Source: DATAUD01 sp035511075 (GTDB taxonomy: Bacteria > Verrucomicrobiota > Verrucomicrobiia > Limisphaerales > Palsa-1400). Taken from it: a stretch of DNA of 64,000 bases. How positions within the stretch are numbered: position 1 is the first letter of the stretch; each line of letters starts with the position of its first letter. Shown in pieces: positions 33,469 to 43,466 of this stretch. Where the stretch lies: positions 1 to 64,000 of the forward strand of contig DATKFW010000093.1 of NCBI GenBank assembly GCA_035511075.1. The letters are read 5' to 3'. A program made the position numbers and the translations under genes. The notes beneath the pieces are model-generated. The model had not been told where the DNA came from, made no database searches, and saw only the letters and a program-made list of their open reading frames with translations.

Positions 33469-36400
33469 TTATGCCGGAGCCGGGGCCGGGGCGGCTTCCG
33501 CGGTGGTGGATTTCCCATGCGAACGCCGCCACCAAATGCTCATCCGGTCAAAATACAGATAAACCACAGGGGTCGTGTAAAGCGTCAATACCTGGCTGAA
33601 CATCAGGCCGCCAACGATGGCCACGCCAAGGGGCCGGCGCAATTCCGAGCCGGTTCCGTTGCTCAACACCAGCGGTAGCGCTCCACAAATGGCCGCCATC
33701 GTCGTCATCAATATCGGACGAAACCGGAGGATTGACGCCTGAAAGATGGCCTCTTCCGGACTCTTGCCCTCCTTGCGCTCGGCTTCGATGGCAAAATCGA
33801 CCATGAGGATTCCGTTCTTCTTGACGATGCCGATGAGCAGGATCACGCCGATGAGGGCGATGATGCTCAGATCGATGTGGAATAGCATCAGGAAGAGGAC
33901 CGCGCCAACCCCGGCGGAGGGCAATGTGGAAAGAATCGTGATGGGATGAATGTAGCTCTCATAAAGAATCCCCAGCACGATATAGACGGCCAGGAGCGCG
34001 GTGGCGATCAGGAACGGCTCGCCCGACAGGGAGGATTGGAACGCCTGCGCCGTGCCGGAGAAACTTCCGTGAATGGAGGAAGGCATTCCCATTCGTTGTT
34101 CCATCGCGTCAATATTGTTGACCGCATCCCCGAGCGACACGCCGGGGGGCAGATTGAAGGAGGCGGTCACGGCGGGAAACTGCCCCTGGTGATTGACCTG
34201 GATCGGCGCCGTATCCGTTCGAACGCGCGTCACGGCCGAGAGCGGCACTTCCCCGCCGCTGGTGGATTGCAGGTAAACGGAGTTCAACCCCGCCGGCGAT
34301 TGCCACCACCGCGGCGCCACCTCCATCACGACGAAATACTGGTTGAGCGACGTGTACATCGTCGAAACCAGCGATTGTCCGAAGGCGCCGTAAAGCGCGC
34401 CGTCCAGATTCGAAGCCGTCAGGCCCAGGCGCATCGCTGTCGGGCGATCATAGGTCAACTCGGATTGCAGCCCGTCGTTCTGCTGGTCGCTGTTGACGTC
34501 CGCCAGGCCGGGAAGTTTTTTCATCTCATCCAACAACTTCGGCCCCCATGTGACCAGGTCCTGGAGATTGTCGCTTTGGATAGTGTATTGGTATTGGGCC
34601 TGGCTCTGGCGGCCGCCGATGCGCAAATCCTGATTGGCGGAGAAAATGCACGTCGCCCCGGCCACCCGCGCGCACTTGCCGCGCAGGCGGGCCACAACCT
34701 CGTCGGCTGAGTTGGTCCGCTCGCCCAGGGGTTTAAGCGTGATGAACATCCGGCCCTGATCCGTCGTGGTGCCGCCTCCCCCGCCGGTAAAACCCACCAG
34801 ATGCGACACCGCCGGATCGGCCTTCACGATGTCGATGAATCTCAGCAGTTTCGTTGACATGGATTGAAACGAAATGTCCTCAGTCCCCTGCGCTGTGCCA
34901 CTAAGTGCGCCGGTGTCCTGTTGGGGAAAAAATCCCTTCGGCACGACTGCGAACAAATAGAAATTCAAGGCGATGGTCACCAGCAGGATGCACAGCACGA
35001 AAAATTGATGCTTCAAAACCCATCGCAAACTCCGTTCGTAATGGTGGAGAATCCAATCGAACGCCACGCCCGTGGCCTTATGTATTCGCCCGTGCTTTTG
35101 GTCCTTTTCGCGTTTAAGCAGCCGCGCGCACATCATCGGCGTTGTGGACAGCGAAACGACCAGCGAAACCAAAATGGCCACGGAGATCGTCACGGCGAAC
35201 TCCCGAAACAGTCGCCCGACAATGCCCCCCATCAGCAGGATGGGCGCGAACACCGTCACCAGCGAAACGCTGATCGAGAGAACCGTAAAGCCGATCTCTC
35301 CGGCGCCGCGCAAGGCCGCTTCCACCGGCGAGAGGCCCTGTTCCAGGTAACGCGTGATGTTTTCGATCACGACGATGGCGTCATCCACCACGAACCCGGT
35401 CGAAATCGTCAGGGCCATCAGCGAAAGGTTGTCGATGCTGTAGCCCAGCAGGTACATGACGCCAAAAGTCCCGATGAGCGACACCGGCACCGCCACGCTC
35501 GGAATGAGGGTCGTCCGGGCATCGCGCAAAAAGATGAACACCACCAGAATGACCAGCGCGATGGAAATCAGAAGCGTGACTTCAACGTCATGAACCGACG
35601 CACGAATGGTCGTCGTCCGATCCAGCGTGATGGTGAACTTTATCTCGGCGGGGGCCGATGCCTCCAACGACGGCAATGCCGCGCGGATGTGATCCACCGT
35701 CTCCATGATATTGGCTTGAGGTTGTTTGAAAACCACCAGCAGGACCGCCGGCTTGCCGTCGGCAAACCCCGCATTGCGCACATCCTGCACGGAATCCTCC
35801 ACGTCGGCCACGTCTTGCAATCGGACCGCGGCGCCATTGTGATAGCCGATGACCAGGGGCCGGTAATACTCCGCTTTCAACAGTTGGTCGTTGGCCAGGA
35901 TGTCGGCCGTAGTCTTGTCATCGGAAATCTGGCCCTTGGGCAAGTTCGCGTTGGCCCCGTTGAGGACGCTTTGCACATTGGTCAGGCTCAGCCCGCAATT
36001 CTCCAATTGCACGGGGTTGACATCCACGCGCACTGCCGGCAGCGAACTTCCGCCCACAACCACCTGGCCCACGCCATCCACCTGCGACAACCGCTGCTGC
36101 ATGATGCTTGAAGCGATGTCGTACATCTGACCCCGGGTATAAATGTCCGAGGTCAAGGCGACGATCATGATGGGGGCGTCAGCCGGATTGACTTTGCGCC
36201 ACGTCGGATTGCTCGGCAGGTTGGCCGGCAAATAACTCCGGGCCGCGTTGATGGCGGCCTGGACATCCCTCGCCGCGCCGTCGATATTCCGGTTCAGGTC
36301 GAACTGGAGCGTTATCCCGGTGGTGCCCAAAAGGCTCGAGGAGGTCATTTCCGTCACGCCCGCAATATGCCCAAATTGCTTCTCCAGAGGCGCGGCCACG

Positions 36401-36585
36401 GCCGACGCCATGATCTCCGGGCTGGCTCCCGGCAGAGTCGCCCCGACGGAAATAGTCGGGAAATCGACCTGCGGCAGCGGTGCAACCGGCAGCAACCGAA
36501 AGGCGACACCGCCCGCCAGGGCGACCGCCGCGGTCAGCAGCGTCGTGGCCACCGGTCGGTGAATGAATGTCGAGGAAAAGCTCAT
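33469..36585 (-). CDS. mdtC: RND multidrug efflux permease, MdtC-like
   Basis: An inner-membrane proton-driven pump subunit of 1038 residues with 12 predicted helices and two large periplasmic loops. It opens MSFSSTFIHRPVATTLLTAA and has PLPQVDFPTISV, typical of the MdtB/MdtC subgroup. The central transmembrane segments contain GFVVDDAIVVIENI, with the paired aspartates of the proton relay. The SRPG-like C-terminal half repeats the fold, with GIVKKNGILMVDFA. The start overlaps the upstream permease stop by four bases. It likely forms a heterotrimer with the preceding permease, as MdtB2C does. Substrates are probably bile-salt or drug-like compounds, not determinable here. Confidence 0.93.
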   Translation of the reverse strand: MSFSSTFIHRPVATTLLTAAVALAGGVAFRLLPVAPLPQVDFPTISVGATLPGASPEIMASAVAAPLEKQFGHIAGVTEMTSSSLLGTTGITLQFDLNRNIDGAARDVQAAINAARSYLPANLPSNPTWRKVNPADAPIMIVALTSDIYTRGQMYDIASSIMQQRLSQVDGVGQVVVGGSSLPAVRVDVNPVQLENCGLSLTNVQSVLNGANANLPKGQISDDKTTADILANDQLLKAEYYRPLVIGYHNGAAVRLQDVADVEDSVQDVRNAGFADGKPAVLLVVFKQPQANIMETVDHIRAALPSLEASAPAEIKFTITLDRTTTIRASVHDVEVTLLISIALVILVVFIFLRDARTTLIPSVAVPVSLIGTFGVMYLLGYSIDNLSLMALTISTGFVVDDAIVVIENITRYLEQGLSPVEAALRGAGEIGFTVLSISVSLVTVFAPILLMGGIVGRLFREFAVTISVAILVSLVVSLSTTPMMCARLLKREKDQKHGRIHKATGVAFDWILHHYERSLRWVLKHQFFVLCILLVTIALNFYLFAVVPKGFFPQQDTGALSGTAQGTEDISFQSMSTKLLRFIDIVKADPAVSHLVGFTGGGGGTTTDQGRMFITLKPLGERTNSADEVVARLRGKCARVAGATCIFSANQDLRIGGRQSQAQYQYTIQSDNLQDLVTWGPKLLDEMKKLPGLADVNSDQQNDGLQSELTYDRPTAMRLGLTASNLDGALYGAFGQSLVSTMYTSLNQYFVVMEVAPRWWQSPAGLNSVYLQSTSGGEVPLSAVTRVRTDTAPIQVNHQGQFPAVTASFNLPPGVSLGDAVNNIDAMEQRMGMPSSIHGSFSGTAQAFQSSLSGEPFLIATALLAVYIVLGILYESYIHPITILSTLPSAGVGAVLFLMLFHIDLSIIALIGVILLIGIVKKNGILMVDFAIEAERKEGKSPEEAIFQASILRFRPILMTTMAAICGALPLVLSNGTGSELRRPLGVAIVGGLMFSQVLTLYTTPVVYLYFDRMSIWWRRSHGKSTTAEAAPAPAPA

Positions 36586-39500
36586 GCCGTCGCCGGAAGC
36601 GCGTTGGCCGATGGCTCAGGCGCAGCGGCCGGCCCGGCTTCCTTTTTCTTCTTCGCAAACCTGTCCATGTAAATGTAAATCACGGGCGTGGTGTACAAGG
36701 TGAGCATCTGGCTCAAGATCAATCCGCCAACCATCGAGATGCCCAGCGGACGGCGCAACTCCGAGCCGGTGCCGGAGCCTAAAGCCAGTGGCAATCCGCC
36801 CAGCAGCGCTGTCATGGTCGTCATCATGATGGGGCGGAATCGCAACATGCAGGACTGGTAAATGGCCTCGACGGTGCTCTTGCCCTCCTCGCGCTCGGCT
36901 TGCAGGGCGAAATCGACCATCATGATTCCGTTCTTCTTGACGATGCCGATCAGCAGGATGATGCCGATGAGGGAAACGACGCTGAGGTCCTGGTGGCAGA
37001 TCATCAGCGCCAGAATGGCTCCCACGCCGGCCGACGGCAGCGTCGAAAGAATGGTGATGGGGTGGACATAGCTTTCGTAGAGCACGCCCAGCACAATGTA
37101 CACGGTGATCAGCGCGGCGAGAATCAGCAGCGGCTCGTTCGCCAGCGAGGCCTGGAAGGAGGCTGCCGTGCCTTGGAACGCCGCCTGCACCGAGGCGGGC
37201 ATGTTCAGTTCCTTCCCCGCGTTCTCGATCGCCTCGGTGGCCGCGCCGAGCGACGCGTTCGGGGCAAGGTTGAAGGAAATGGTCACACACGGAAACTGCC
37301 CCTGGTGATTGATGGAAAGCGGCGCGTTGGTCGTCTCGAAATGCGCGAACGCGCTCAACGGCACCGACCCGCCGGAAGCCGACTGCACATAAATGTCCCT
37401 CAGTTTGCCCGGGGTTTTCTGAAACGAGGGCATCGCCTCCATCACCAGATGATACTGGTTCAACTGCGTGAAAAGCGTCGAAACCTGGCGCTGGCCAAAG
37501 GCGTCGTAGAGCGTCGAATCGATCTGTTGTGCCGTAATGCCCAGGCGCGCCGCCGTGACCCGGTCGATGGCCAGCGTAACGGCCGTGCCGTCCAATTGCT
37601 GGTCGGTGGCCAGGTCCCGCAGTATGTGAATCGTCGCAAGTTTGTCCATCAGTTTTCCGGTCCATAAATTCAACTCCTGCGGATCGGGGTCTTCCAGGGT
37701 GTATTGATACTGGGTGCGGCTGACCCGGTCTTCCACAGTCAAATCCTGCACCGGCTGCATGAAAAGAGCGATGTCGTTGACGCTGTCCAATTGCGGTTGC
37801 AGCCGGCGGATAACGTCCGACGCATTGAGATCACGATCCTCCAGCGGCTTGAGATTGATCAGGATGCGGCCGCTGTTGAGCGTGGTGTTGATCCCGTCAA
37901 CCCCAATGAACGACGAGAGGCTTGCCACCGCCGGGTCCTTGAGAATGACATCGGCCAATGCCTGTTGTTTGGCGGCCATCGCGGTGAAGGAAATGCTTTG
38001 GCCCGCCTGCGAAATGCCCTGCACAACCCCCGTGTCCTGCACCGGGAAGAATCCCTTGGGCACAAGGATATAGAGCACGATGGTCAGAACAAGGGTCAGC
38101 ACCGCCACCACCAGAGTCGCCGCCCGCCGGTCCAGCACCCAGCGAAGCGTCCGCCCGTAAAAGGCAATGACCCGGTCCCACATGTGCTCCGAAACGCGGG
38201 CCAGCCTCCCCTGCTTCGTTTCCGACGACCGATGCAGCAGCCGCGCACACATCATGGGCGTCAAGGTGAGTGACACGACGGCGGAAACCAGGATGGTCAC
38301 GCTCAGCGTGACTGCGAATTCCCGAAAGAGCCTCCCCACAATGTCGCTCATAAATAACAACGGGATCAGCACCGCCACCAGTGAGATTGTCAGCGACATG
38401 ATCGTGAACCCGATTTGTTGCGCCCCCTTCAGCGCCGCATCCAGCGGCTTGTCTCCCATTTCGATATATCGGACGATGTTTTCGATCATGACGATGGCGT
38501 CATCGACCACAAAGCCAGTCGAGATGGTCAGCGCCATCAAGGAGAGGTTGTCGAGGCTGTAGCCCAGCAGATACATGATGCCAAAGGTGCCGACGAGGGA
38601 AAGCGGCACGGCCACGCTGGGAATGATCGTGGCGGCAACGGTGCGCAAGAACAAAAAGATGACCAACACCACCAGCACGATGGTTAGCATTAGCTCCATT
38701 TCCACGTCCCGCACTGAAGCCCGGATGGTAGTCGTCCGGTCGGTCAAAATGGTAAGGTCCACCGACGGCGGCAGCGTGGATTTGAGCTGCGGCAATTTCG
38801 CCGTGATGCGGTCCACCACCTGAATAATGTTGGCGCCCGGCTGGCGCTGGATGTTGACGATGATGGCGGGCTTGTCGTTCATCCAGGCGGCCTGCTTGGA
38901 GTTCTCGGCTCCATCCACCGCCTTGGCCACGTCGGACAGCATCACGGGCGCGCCGTTTCGATAAGCGACGACCAGCTTGTTATAGTCCGCGACAGTGGAC
39001 AGTTGGTCGTTGGCGTTGATTTGATAAGAGAGTTGCGCCCCGTCGAAGTTACCCTTGGCCTGGTCGATGCTCGTTGCCGTCAGGGCGCTGCGCAAGTCCT
39101 CCAGGTTCAGCCCATAGGAGGAGAGTTGGGTGGGATTGGCCTGCACACGCACGGCCGGCTTTTGCCCGCCCACTATCGTCACCAACCCGACGCCGCTTAA
39201 TTGCGAGATTTTCTGCGCCAGCCGCGTGTCGGCCAGGTCCTCGACTTGCGAAAGCGGAATCGTGTCGGACTTTAGCGCCAGAGTCAGGATCGGGGCGTCC
39301 GCCGGATTGGATTTGCTATAAATGGGCGGGGCCGGCAATCCGGCGGGCAAATAGGTTTGGGCCGCGTTGATGGACGCCTGCACCTCCTGTTCGGCCACGT
39401 CAATGTTCAGGTAAAGGGCGAATTGCAGCGTGATGATCGAACTGCCGCCCGAGCTAATCGAGGTCATCTGGTTCAGCCCCGGCACCTGGCCGAACTGCCG

Positions 39501-39704
39501 CTCCAGCGGCGCCGTCACCGCCGAGGCCATCACATCCGGGCTGGCCCCGGGATAAAATGTCACTATTTGAATCGTCGGAAAGTCCACCTCCGGCAGCGCC
39601 GACACCGGCAATTGCTCGTACGCCACCAAACCAACCAGCATGATCGCCGCCATGAGCAGCGACGTGGCCACGGGACGAAGTATGAAAATCCGCGACGGAT
39701 TCAC
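36582..39704 (-). CDS. mdtB: RND multidrug efflux permease, MdtB-like
   Basis: A 1040-residue RND pump subunit very similar in layout to its neighbour. MNPSRIFILRPVATSLLMAA at the start is the MdtB signature, followed by ALPEVDFPTIQIVTFYPGASP. The proton-relay segment reads GFVVDDAIVMIENI, and the C-terminal half has GIVKKNGIMMVDFA. Two consecutive, distinct permeases after a single adaptor is the defining arrangement of mdtABC systems. Four-base ATGA overlaps on both sides indicate translational coupling. Confidence 0.93.
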   Translation of the reverse strand: MNPSRIFILRPVATSLLMAAIMLVGLVAYEQLPVSALPEVDFPTIQIVTFYPGASPDVMASAVTAPLERQFGQVPGLNQMTSISSGGSSIITLQFALYLNIDVAEQEVQASINAAQTYLPAGLPAPPIYSKSNPADAPILTLALKSDTIPLSQVEDLADTRLAQKISQLSGVGLVTIVGGQKPAVRVQANPTQLSSYGLNLEDLRSALTATSIDQAKGNFDGAQLSYQINANDQLSTVADYNKLVVAYRNGAPVMLSDVAKAVDGAENSKQAAWMNDKPAIIVNIQRQPGANIIQVVDRITAKLPQLKSTLPPSVDLTILTDRTTTIRASVRDVEMELMLTIVLVVLVIFLFLRTVAATIIPSVAVPLSLVGTFGIMYLLGYSLDNLSLMALTISTGFVVDDAIVMIENIVRYIEMGDKPLDAALKGAQQIGFTIMSLTISLVAVLIPLLFMSDIVGRLFREFAVTLSVTILVSAVVSLTLTPMMCARLLHRSSETKQGRLARVSEHMWDRVIAFYGRTLRWVLDRRAATLVVAVLTLVLTIVLYILVPKGFFPVQDTGVVQGISQAGQSISFTAMAAKQQALADVILKDPAVASLSSFIGVDGINTTLNSGRILINLKPLEDRDLNASDVIRRLQPQLDSVNDIALFMQPVQDLTVEDRVSRTQYQYTLEDPDPQELNLWTGKLMDKLATIHILRDLATDQQLDGTAVTLAIDRVTAARLGITAQQIDSTLYDAFGQRQVSTLFTQLNQYHLVMEAMPSFQKTPGKLRDIYVQSASGGSVPLSAFAHFETTNAPLSINHQGQFPCVTISFNLAPNASLGAATEAIENAGKELNMPASVQAAFQGTAASFQASLANEPLLILAALITVYIVLGVLYESYVHPITILSTLPSAGVGAILALMICHQDLSVVSLIGIILLIGIVKKNGIMMVDFALQAEREEGKSTVEAIYQSCMLRFRPIMMTTMTALLGGLPLALGSGTGSELRRPLGISMVGGLILSQMLTLYTTPVIYIYMDRFAKKKKEAGPAAAPEPSANALPATA

Positions 39705-41080
39705 GGCGGGTTATCCTGTGCTGCGTCTTGTTTTGGGTGATGTTTTTTATTGCCCGGCCCGCCGCCTTTTTGACCGCCCCTGAGCGGCTGGCGCGGGGTC
39801 ACTTTCATGCCGTCACCCAATTTATTGAAATTGTCCGTCGCGATGACTGTCCCTGGCTCCAATCCATCGACCGAGGTCGTGTCGCCGTCGGTGACGCCGG
39901 GGGTTATTGTTTGCATCGCCACCACCGTTTGGTTGGTGGCCACGATCTCCGTCTTGTTGGTTATGTTGACCATGCGGTTGGACACCACATAGACAAAGGC
40001 CCCTTCCGGGTTGCGCTGGACGGCGGCGGTCGGGATCAACGTGACATTGGTCAAGGTGTCAATAATCAGTTTCGCGTTGACGAATTGGTTCGGGAACAGT
40101 GACGTGTCCTGGTTGTCAAAAAGGGCCTTAATGCGGATGGTTCCCGTGCTGGTGTCGATCAAATTGTCCAGCGTCAGGAAGGTCCCCGTGGCGAGCTTGT
40201 CCTTTTGAATCTCATCCCAGGCCTCCACCTTCAACTTATGCCCGGCTCGCAACTGCCGTTGGACGTCGGGCAAAAAATTCTCCGACGGGCTGAATATCAC
40301 GGTGATGGGCTGTAATTGCGCGATGACGACCACCGCATTGGTGTTGGCGGCGTGGACGACATTGCCAGGATCGACCAGGCGCAGCCCCGCCCGCCCGGCA
40401 ATGGGAGCATGGATGAAGCAATAGGCCACCTGCACTTTCGCATTGTCCAGTTGGCCCTGGTCGAATTTCACCGTCCCTTCGTCCTGATGCACCAAAGCCA
40501 GTTGGTCATCGACTTGTTGTTTGGGAATTGCCTTCTTGGCGTAGGCGTCCTGGTAGCGGCCCAAATCCACTTTCGCCCCCTCCAAAAGCGCCTTGTCACG
40601 CGCCAATTGGCCCTCCGCTTCCACCTCCAGTGCCTGGTAAGGCGCGGGGTCAATCTCCGCCAGCAGATCATTGGTCGTGACGATTTGGCCTTCGGTGTAA
40701 TTGACTGTAAGAAGCTGCCCGTCCACCCGCGGAGAAACCATCGCCGTATAAACAGGCGTCACGATTCCCAACGCCCAGACGACCTGGTCGATGTCTCCCA
40801 TGGCGGCGTTGGTGGTGGAAATGGTCACAGCCGGCGGCGGACGAACCGGGGGCTTCTTGCGAAGCAGCAGCGGCACGGCGATGAGGCACGCGACAATCAA
40901 AGCAATCACCACCCAGAGCAGAGTATGATGCTTGCGTGGCGGATGTTCTTCAGCGGGCGCCTTCTCCATCTGGGGAGAAACAACTCTTTCCGTGCCGCTC
41001 TTTCTGGTTACCGGTTCGGCAGGCGCTGGCTGCGTTGGTGGGGCAACAGGATTTGCCGGGGTCGTCACATTCTCAGCCAT
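39701..41080 (-). CDS. mdtA: RND efflux periplasmic adaptor, MdtA-like
   Basis: The membrane-fusion protein linking the permeases to the outer-membrane channel. A 459-residue protein with a proline-rich cytoplasmic N-terminus and one membrane anchor (about 54-71, TLLWVVIALIVACLIAVPLLL). The lipoyl/hairpin/barrel region follows, with VSPRVDGQLLTVNYTEGQIV and APIAGRAGLRLVDPGNVV. The C-terminal tail is Gly/Lys rich (GGQKGGGPGNKKHHPK). An AAAGGATC ribosome site sits six bases before the ATG. It is the first structural gene of the pump and 26 bases after the response regulator gene, so the regulator probably shares its transcript. Confidence 0.93.
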   Translation of the reverse strand: MAENVTTPANPVAPPTQPAPAEPVTRKSGTERVVSPQMEKAPAEEHPPRKHHTLLWVVIALIVACLIAVPLLLRKKPPVRPPPAVTISTTNAAMGDIDQVVWALGIVTPVYTAMVSPRVDGQLLTVNYTEGQIVTTNDLLAEIDPAPYQALEVEAEGQLARDKALLEGAKVDLGRYQDAYAKKAIPKQQVDDQLALVHQDEGTVKFDQGQLDNAKVQVAYCFIHAPIAGRAGLRLVDPGNVVHAANTNAVVVIAQLQPITVIFSPSENFLPDVQRQLRAGHKLKVEAWDEIQKDKLATGTFLTLDNLIDTSTGTIRIKALFDNQDTSLFPNQFVNAKLIIDTLTNVTLIPTAAVQRNPEGAFVYVVSNRMVNITNKTEIVATNQTVVAMQTITPGVTDGDTTSVDGLEPGTVIATDNFNKLGDGMKVTPRQPLRGGQKGGGPGNKKHHPKQDAAQDNPP

Positions 41081-41106
41081 GTTGATCCTTTATTTGAATT
41101 AATTAT

Positions 41107-41529
41107 TCATCCCGGAGCGACCGGTAGGGCCAAAATCCGTTTTATCGTATCCAACAGCGTCGGAAAATCCAGCGGCTTCTGCAATAACGCGCTTACCCCA
41201 TCCATGCCGGCAAGCTGTTGTCGCGAAAAGGCGCTGATAATGATCACGGGCACTTCAGGACGCTCCGCCCTCAGTACATTGAAAGTCTCCTGTCCACTCA
41301 TTCCAGGCATCTTCAAATCCAACAATACCAAATCGATGTCCCCTTTTCCGGCAATCTTCAATCCTGCCTCGCCGTTGGCCGCCGCGGAAACCGCGTAGCC
41401 TTCCCCCACCAGGATTCGTCCCAGCATGTAACGAATTGAGAGATCATCATCAATGATCAGAATCTGCCTTTGCAGTGGCGGCTCGTTCCCTGGCATGTTG
41501 AAGGAATGCATTAGCGGGTGTCGTGCCAT
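41107..41529 (-). CDS. Single-domain response regulator
   Basis: A CheY-like receiver of 140 residues with no output domain. ILIIDDDLSIRYMLGRILV supplies the acidic pocket, LVLLDLKMPGMSG contains the phosphorylated aspartate, the switch serine is in IIISAFS, and the conserved lysine is in LLQKPLDF. Such proteins act through protein contacts, usually in a phosphorelay; no histidine kinase is encoded nearby. The ATG at 41529 is the likely start, but ATGs at 41511 and further in are possible; the frame could extend to 41592. It sits directly upstream of mdtA on the same strand. Confidence 0.88.
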   Translation of the reverse strand: MARHPLMHSFNMPGNEPPLQRQILIIDDDLSIRYMLGRILVGEGYAVSAAANGEAGLKIAGKGDIDLVLLDLKMPGMSGQETFNVLRAERPEVPVIIISAFSRQQLAGMDGVSALLQKPLDFPTLLDTIKRILALPVAPG

Positions 41530-41689
41530 GTGAGAAAAAATTTCTGCAATGTTGATAATCAGGTAGTTAAGGGGGACGCGAACCAATCCCAACCACTCCC
41601 CCGCTCAACGGCTATGCCGCCGCGCATAGTCGCTGAACAGCCGCGTTTTTCCCTCTGGCTTTGAAAAGAAATGTGGCACGCTCTTCGCG

Positions 41690-42076
41690 GTGCCTGAAAT
41701 TTTCAATTCCGCAGTCCGATTGGACAAATGGCTCTGGGCTGTGCGCATCTTCAAAACACGCGCCATCGCCGCCGATGCCTGCCGTCATGGCCGCGTCACC
41801 ATCGACGGGCAGCCGGTCAAACCGTCGCGCGAAGTCAGGATCAACGACATCGTCGTCGTGCTCAAAGACGAAGTGACCCGCCGCATTAAAGTGTTGCAAC
41901 CGCTCCGCGCCCGCGTTGGCGCCCAGAAAGTCCGCGAGTTCGCCGAGGTTCAAGACCCGCCGCCCGAACCACCAAAGGCGCCCAATTCAAATCCCGGCCC
42001 GTCCGCCGCGCGCCCAAAAGGTTCCGGCCGGCCCACAAAAAAGGAACGGCGTCAAATAGAAAGATTGCTTTCTTGA
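41690..42076 (+). CDS. hslR: RNA-binding S4-domain protein (Hsp15-like)
   Basis: A 128-residue protein with an S4 RNA-binding domain in its first 65 residues: VRLDKWLWAVRIFKTRAIAADACRHG, then VTIDGQPVKPSREVRINDIV. This is the Hsp15/HslR type, which in E. coli binds free 50S subunits carrying a nascent chain and aids ribosome recycling. The tail is proline rich and then basic (KKERRQIERLL). The start is GTG at 41690. Gene symbol is by family similarity. A promoter for the next gene begins within its last codons. Confidence 0.85.
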   Translation: MPEIFNSAVRLDKWLWAVRIFKTRAIAADACRHGRVTIDGQPVKPSREVRINDIVVVLKDEVTRRIKVLQPLRARVGAQKVREFAEVQDPPPEPPKAPNSNPGPSAARPKGSGRPTKKERRQIERLLS

Positions 42077-42100
42077 CGAACTTAAAAAGTTTGGTAATGA
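42073..42100 (+). promoter_or_regulatory. Sigma-70-type promoter for the Tat-exported propeller gene
   Basis: TTGACG (42073-42078), a 16-base AT-rich spacer, and TAATGA (42095-42100). The -35 overlaps the hslR stop codon. It is about 95 bases upstream of the start at 42196. Confidence 0.4.
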
Positions 42101-42195
42101 TGGCCGCCGTTCATTAAAAATCATTCATTTTCCCAAACGTGATTGCATCGCGCAAGGTCCGCCCGTAGATTGTGCGCGTCGATGGAGCTGTTGAT

Positions 42196-43308
42196 ATGAG
42201 CCAATACATATTTCCCAGGCGAATGACGCGGCGCGAATTTCTCGCCGCGAGCGGCGCCGCTGCCGCCGGTCTGGCTGCCGGATGCAGCCATTTGTCCGGG
42301 ACTCCTGAGGCTTCCGGCAAGACGCCGGTCCGCATTGGCTCCGGCTTTCACACCTACGAATTAGTGGAAGACTGGGGCAAACTGCCGCAGGGAATGTATT
42401 ACGGTTACGGCTGCGGTGTTGTCGTGGACGCCCACGACCGTGTCTATGTCACCTCCCGCTCCACCAATCCCTGCGTCTCAATTTTCGACCGCCACGGCGA
42501 ATTGATCGAGACCTGGAGCGACGATTTCGCAGGGGAGGTCGGGTTTTCCACGCAACAAGTCGCCGATACCGCTCATGGCCTTTATTGGAGCAAGGAGAAT
42601 GGCGAACAATTTATTTATTGGACCGAAAACATTAGCACCAACAAAACCGGTCCTAAGTTCGGCGCGCGCGTTTACAAGACGGATTTGCTCGGAAAAATCC
42701 TGTATCAAATCGGCAACGTCGCCACCGAAGGCAGCGACTCCCAGAAATTCGATTGGACCAATCCGACCGATGTCGCCGTCGCCCCCAATCACGACATTTA
42801 CGTTGTTGACGGCTACGGAAGCCAGCGCGTGACCCGTTTTGACAAAAATTTCAAGCCGTTGCGCACCATTGGCGGCCCGGGCACCGATGACGCCAAGTTC
42901 AACACCTGCCACGGCATCTGGATCAACACTCTCAAAGGCGGCGAACCGGAGGTTTATATCGCCGACCGCCAAAACGGACGCATCCAGGTGTTCGACCTGG
43001 AGCTCAACCATAAACGCAATCTTGCAGGCATGGTCCGAAATCCCTGTTGTTTCTATCAGCACAAGAACTACCTTTACATCCCGGATTTGGCCAGTCGCGT
43101 GACCATTTTGGACGCGGACGACCAACTGGCAGCGCAATTGGGGGACGGCAAAGAGGCCGACGGCAAGACTAACCGACCAGTGAACCAGACTAACCCCGCA
43201 CTCTTTGCCGCACCCCATGCTTTAACGGTGGACTCCAAAGGAAACCTCTACGTAGTGGAGTGGATTTCCTTTGGCCGTCCCCGCAAATTCAAACACACGC
43301 CCGTCTGA
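42196..43308 (+). CDS. Tat-exported NHL-type beta-propeller lipoprotein
   Basis: A 370-residue protein with a twin-arginine signal (MTRREFLAASG) whose hydrophobic part ends AAGC, suggesting a Tat-exported lipoprotein. The rest is NHL/SMP-30-like propeller repeats: VVVDAHDRVYVTSRST, NPTDVAVAPNHDIYVVDGYG, EVYIADRQNGRIQVFDLE and APHALTVDSKGNLYVVEW. Proteins of this type are often annotated next to sugar or peptidylglycine metabolism, but none of these is nearby. GGAG lies eight bases before the ATG at 42196; an in-frame start at 42172 is less likely. Transcribed alone. Confidence 0.85.
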   Translation: MSQYIFPRRMTRREFLAASGAAAAGLAAGCSHLSGTPEASGKTPVRIGSGFHTYELVEDWGKLPQGMYYGYGCGVVVDAHDRVYVTSRSTNPCVSIFDRHGELIETWSDDFAGEVGFSTQQVADTAHGLYWSKENGEQFIYWTENISTNKTGPKFGARVYKTDLLGKILYQIGNVATEGSDSQKFDWTNPTDVAVAPNHDIYVVDGYGSQRVTRFDKNFKPLRTIGGPGTDDAKFNTCHGIWINTLKGGEPEVYIADRQNGRIQVFDLELNHKRNLAGMVRNPCCFYQHKNYLYIPDLASRVTILDADDQLAAQLGDGKEADGKTNRPVNQTNPALFAAPHALTVDSKGNLYVVEWISFGRPRKFKHTPV

Positions 43309-43313
43309 CAGTG

Positions 43314-43381
43314 CGCCACGGCGATTAATTGCCGGGTGGAACCGCAACGGAAAAGGTTGCGGCAGATGGGTATCGACGCCA
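43314..43381 (-). pseudogene. Relic of the 3' end of a hicA gene
   Basis: This intergenic stretch matches bases 54364-54426, the end of the intact hicA gene plus flanking sequence, over about 65 bases with a few substitutions and small insertions. On the minus strand it still reads PICRNL, like the SICRNL of HicA. A one-base insertion (tttt for ttt) then shifts the frame away from the PPGN ending. No start or upstream half is present. Confidence 0.6.
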
Positions 43382-43466
43382 GCGCGTTGCGGTCCATACG
43401 GATGCGTCTGCCTTGCGCGAATTTACTTGACAAAAAGCAGGACTAGCGGTCCTATGTGGAGGTTAA

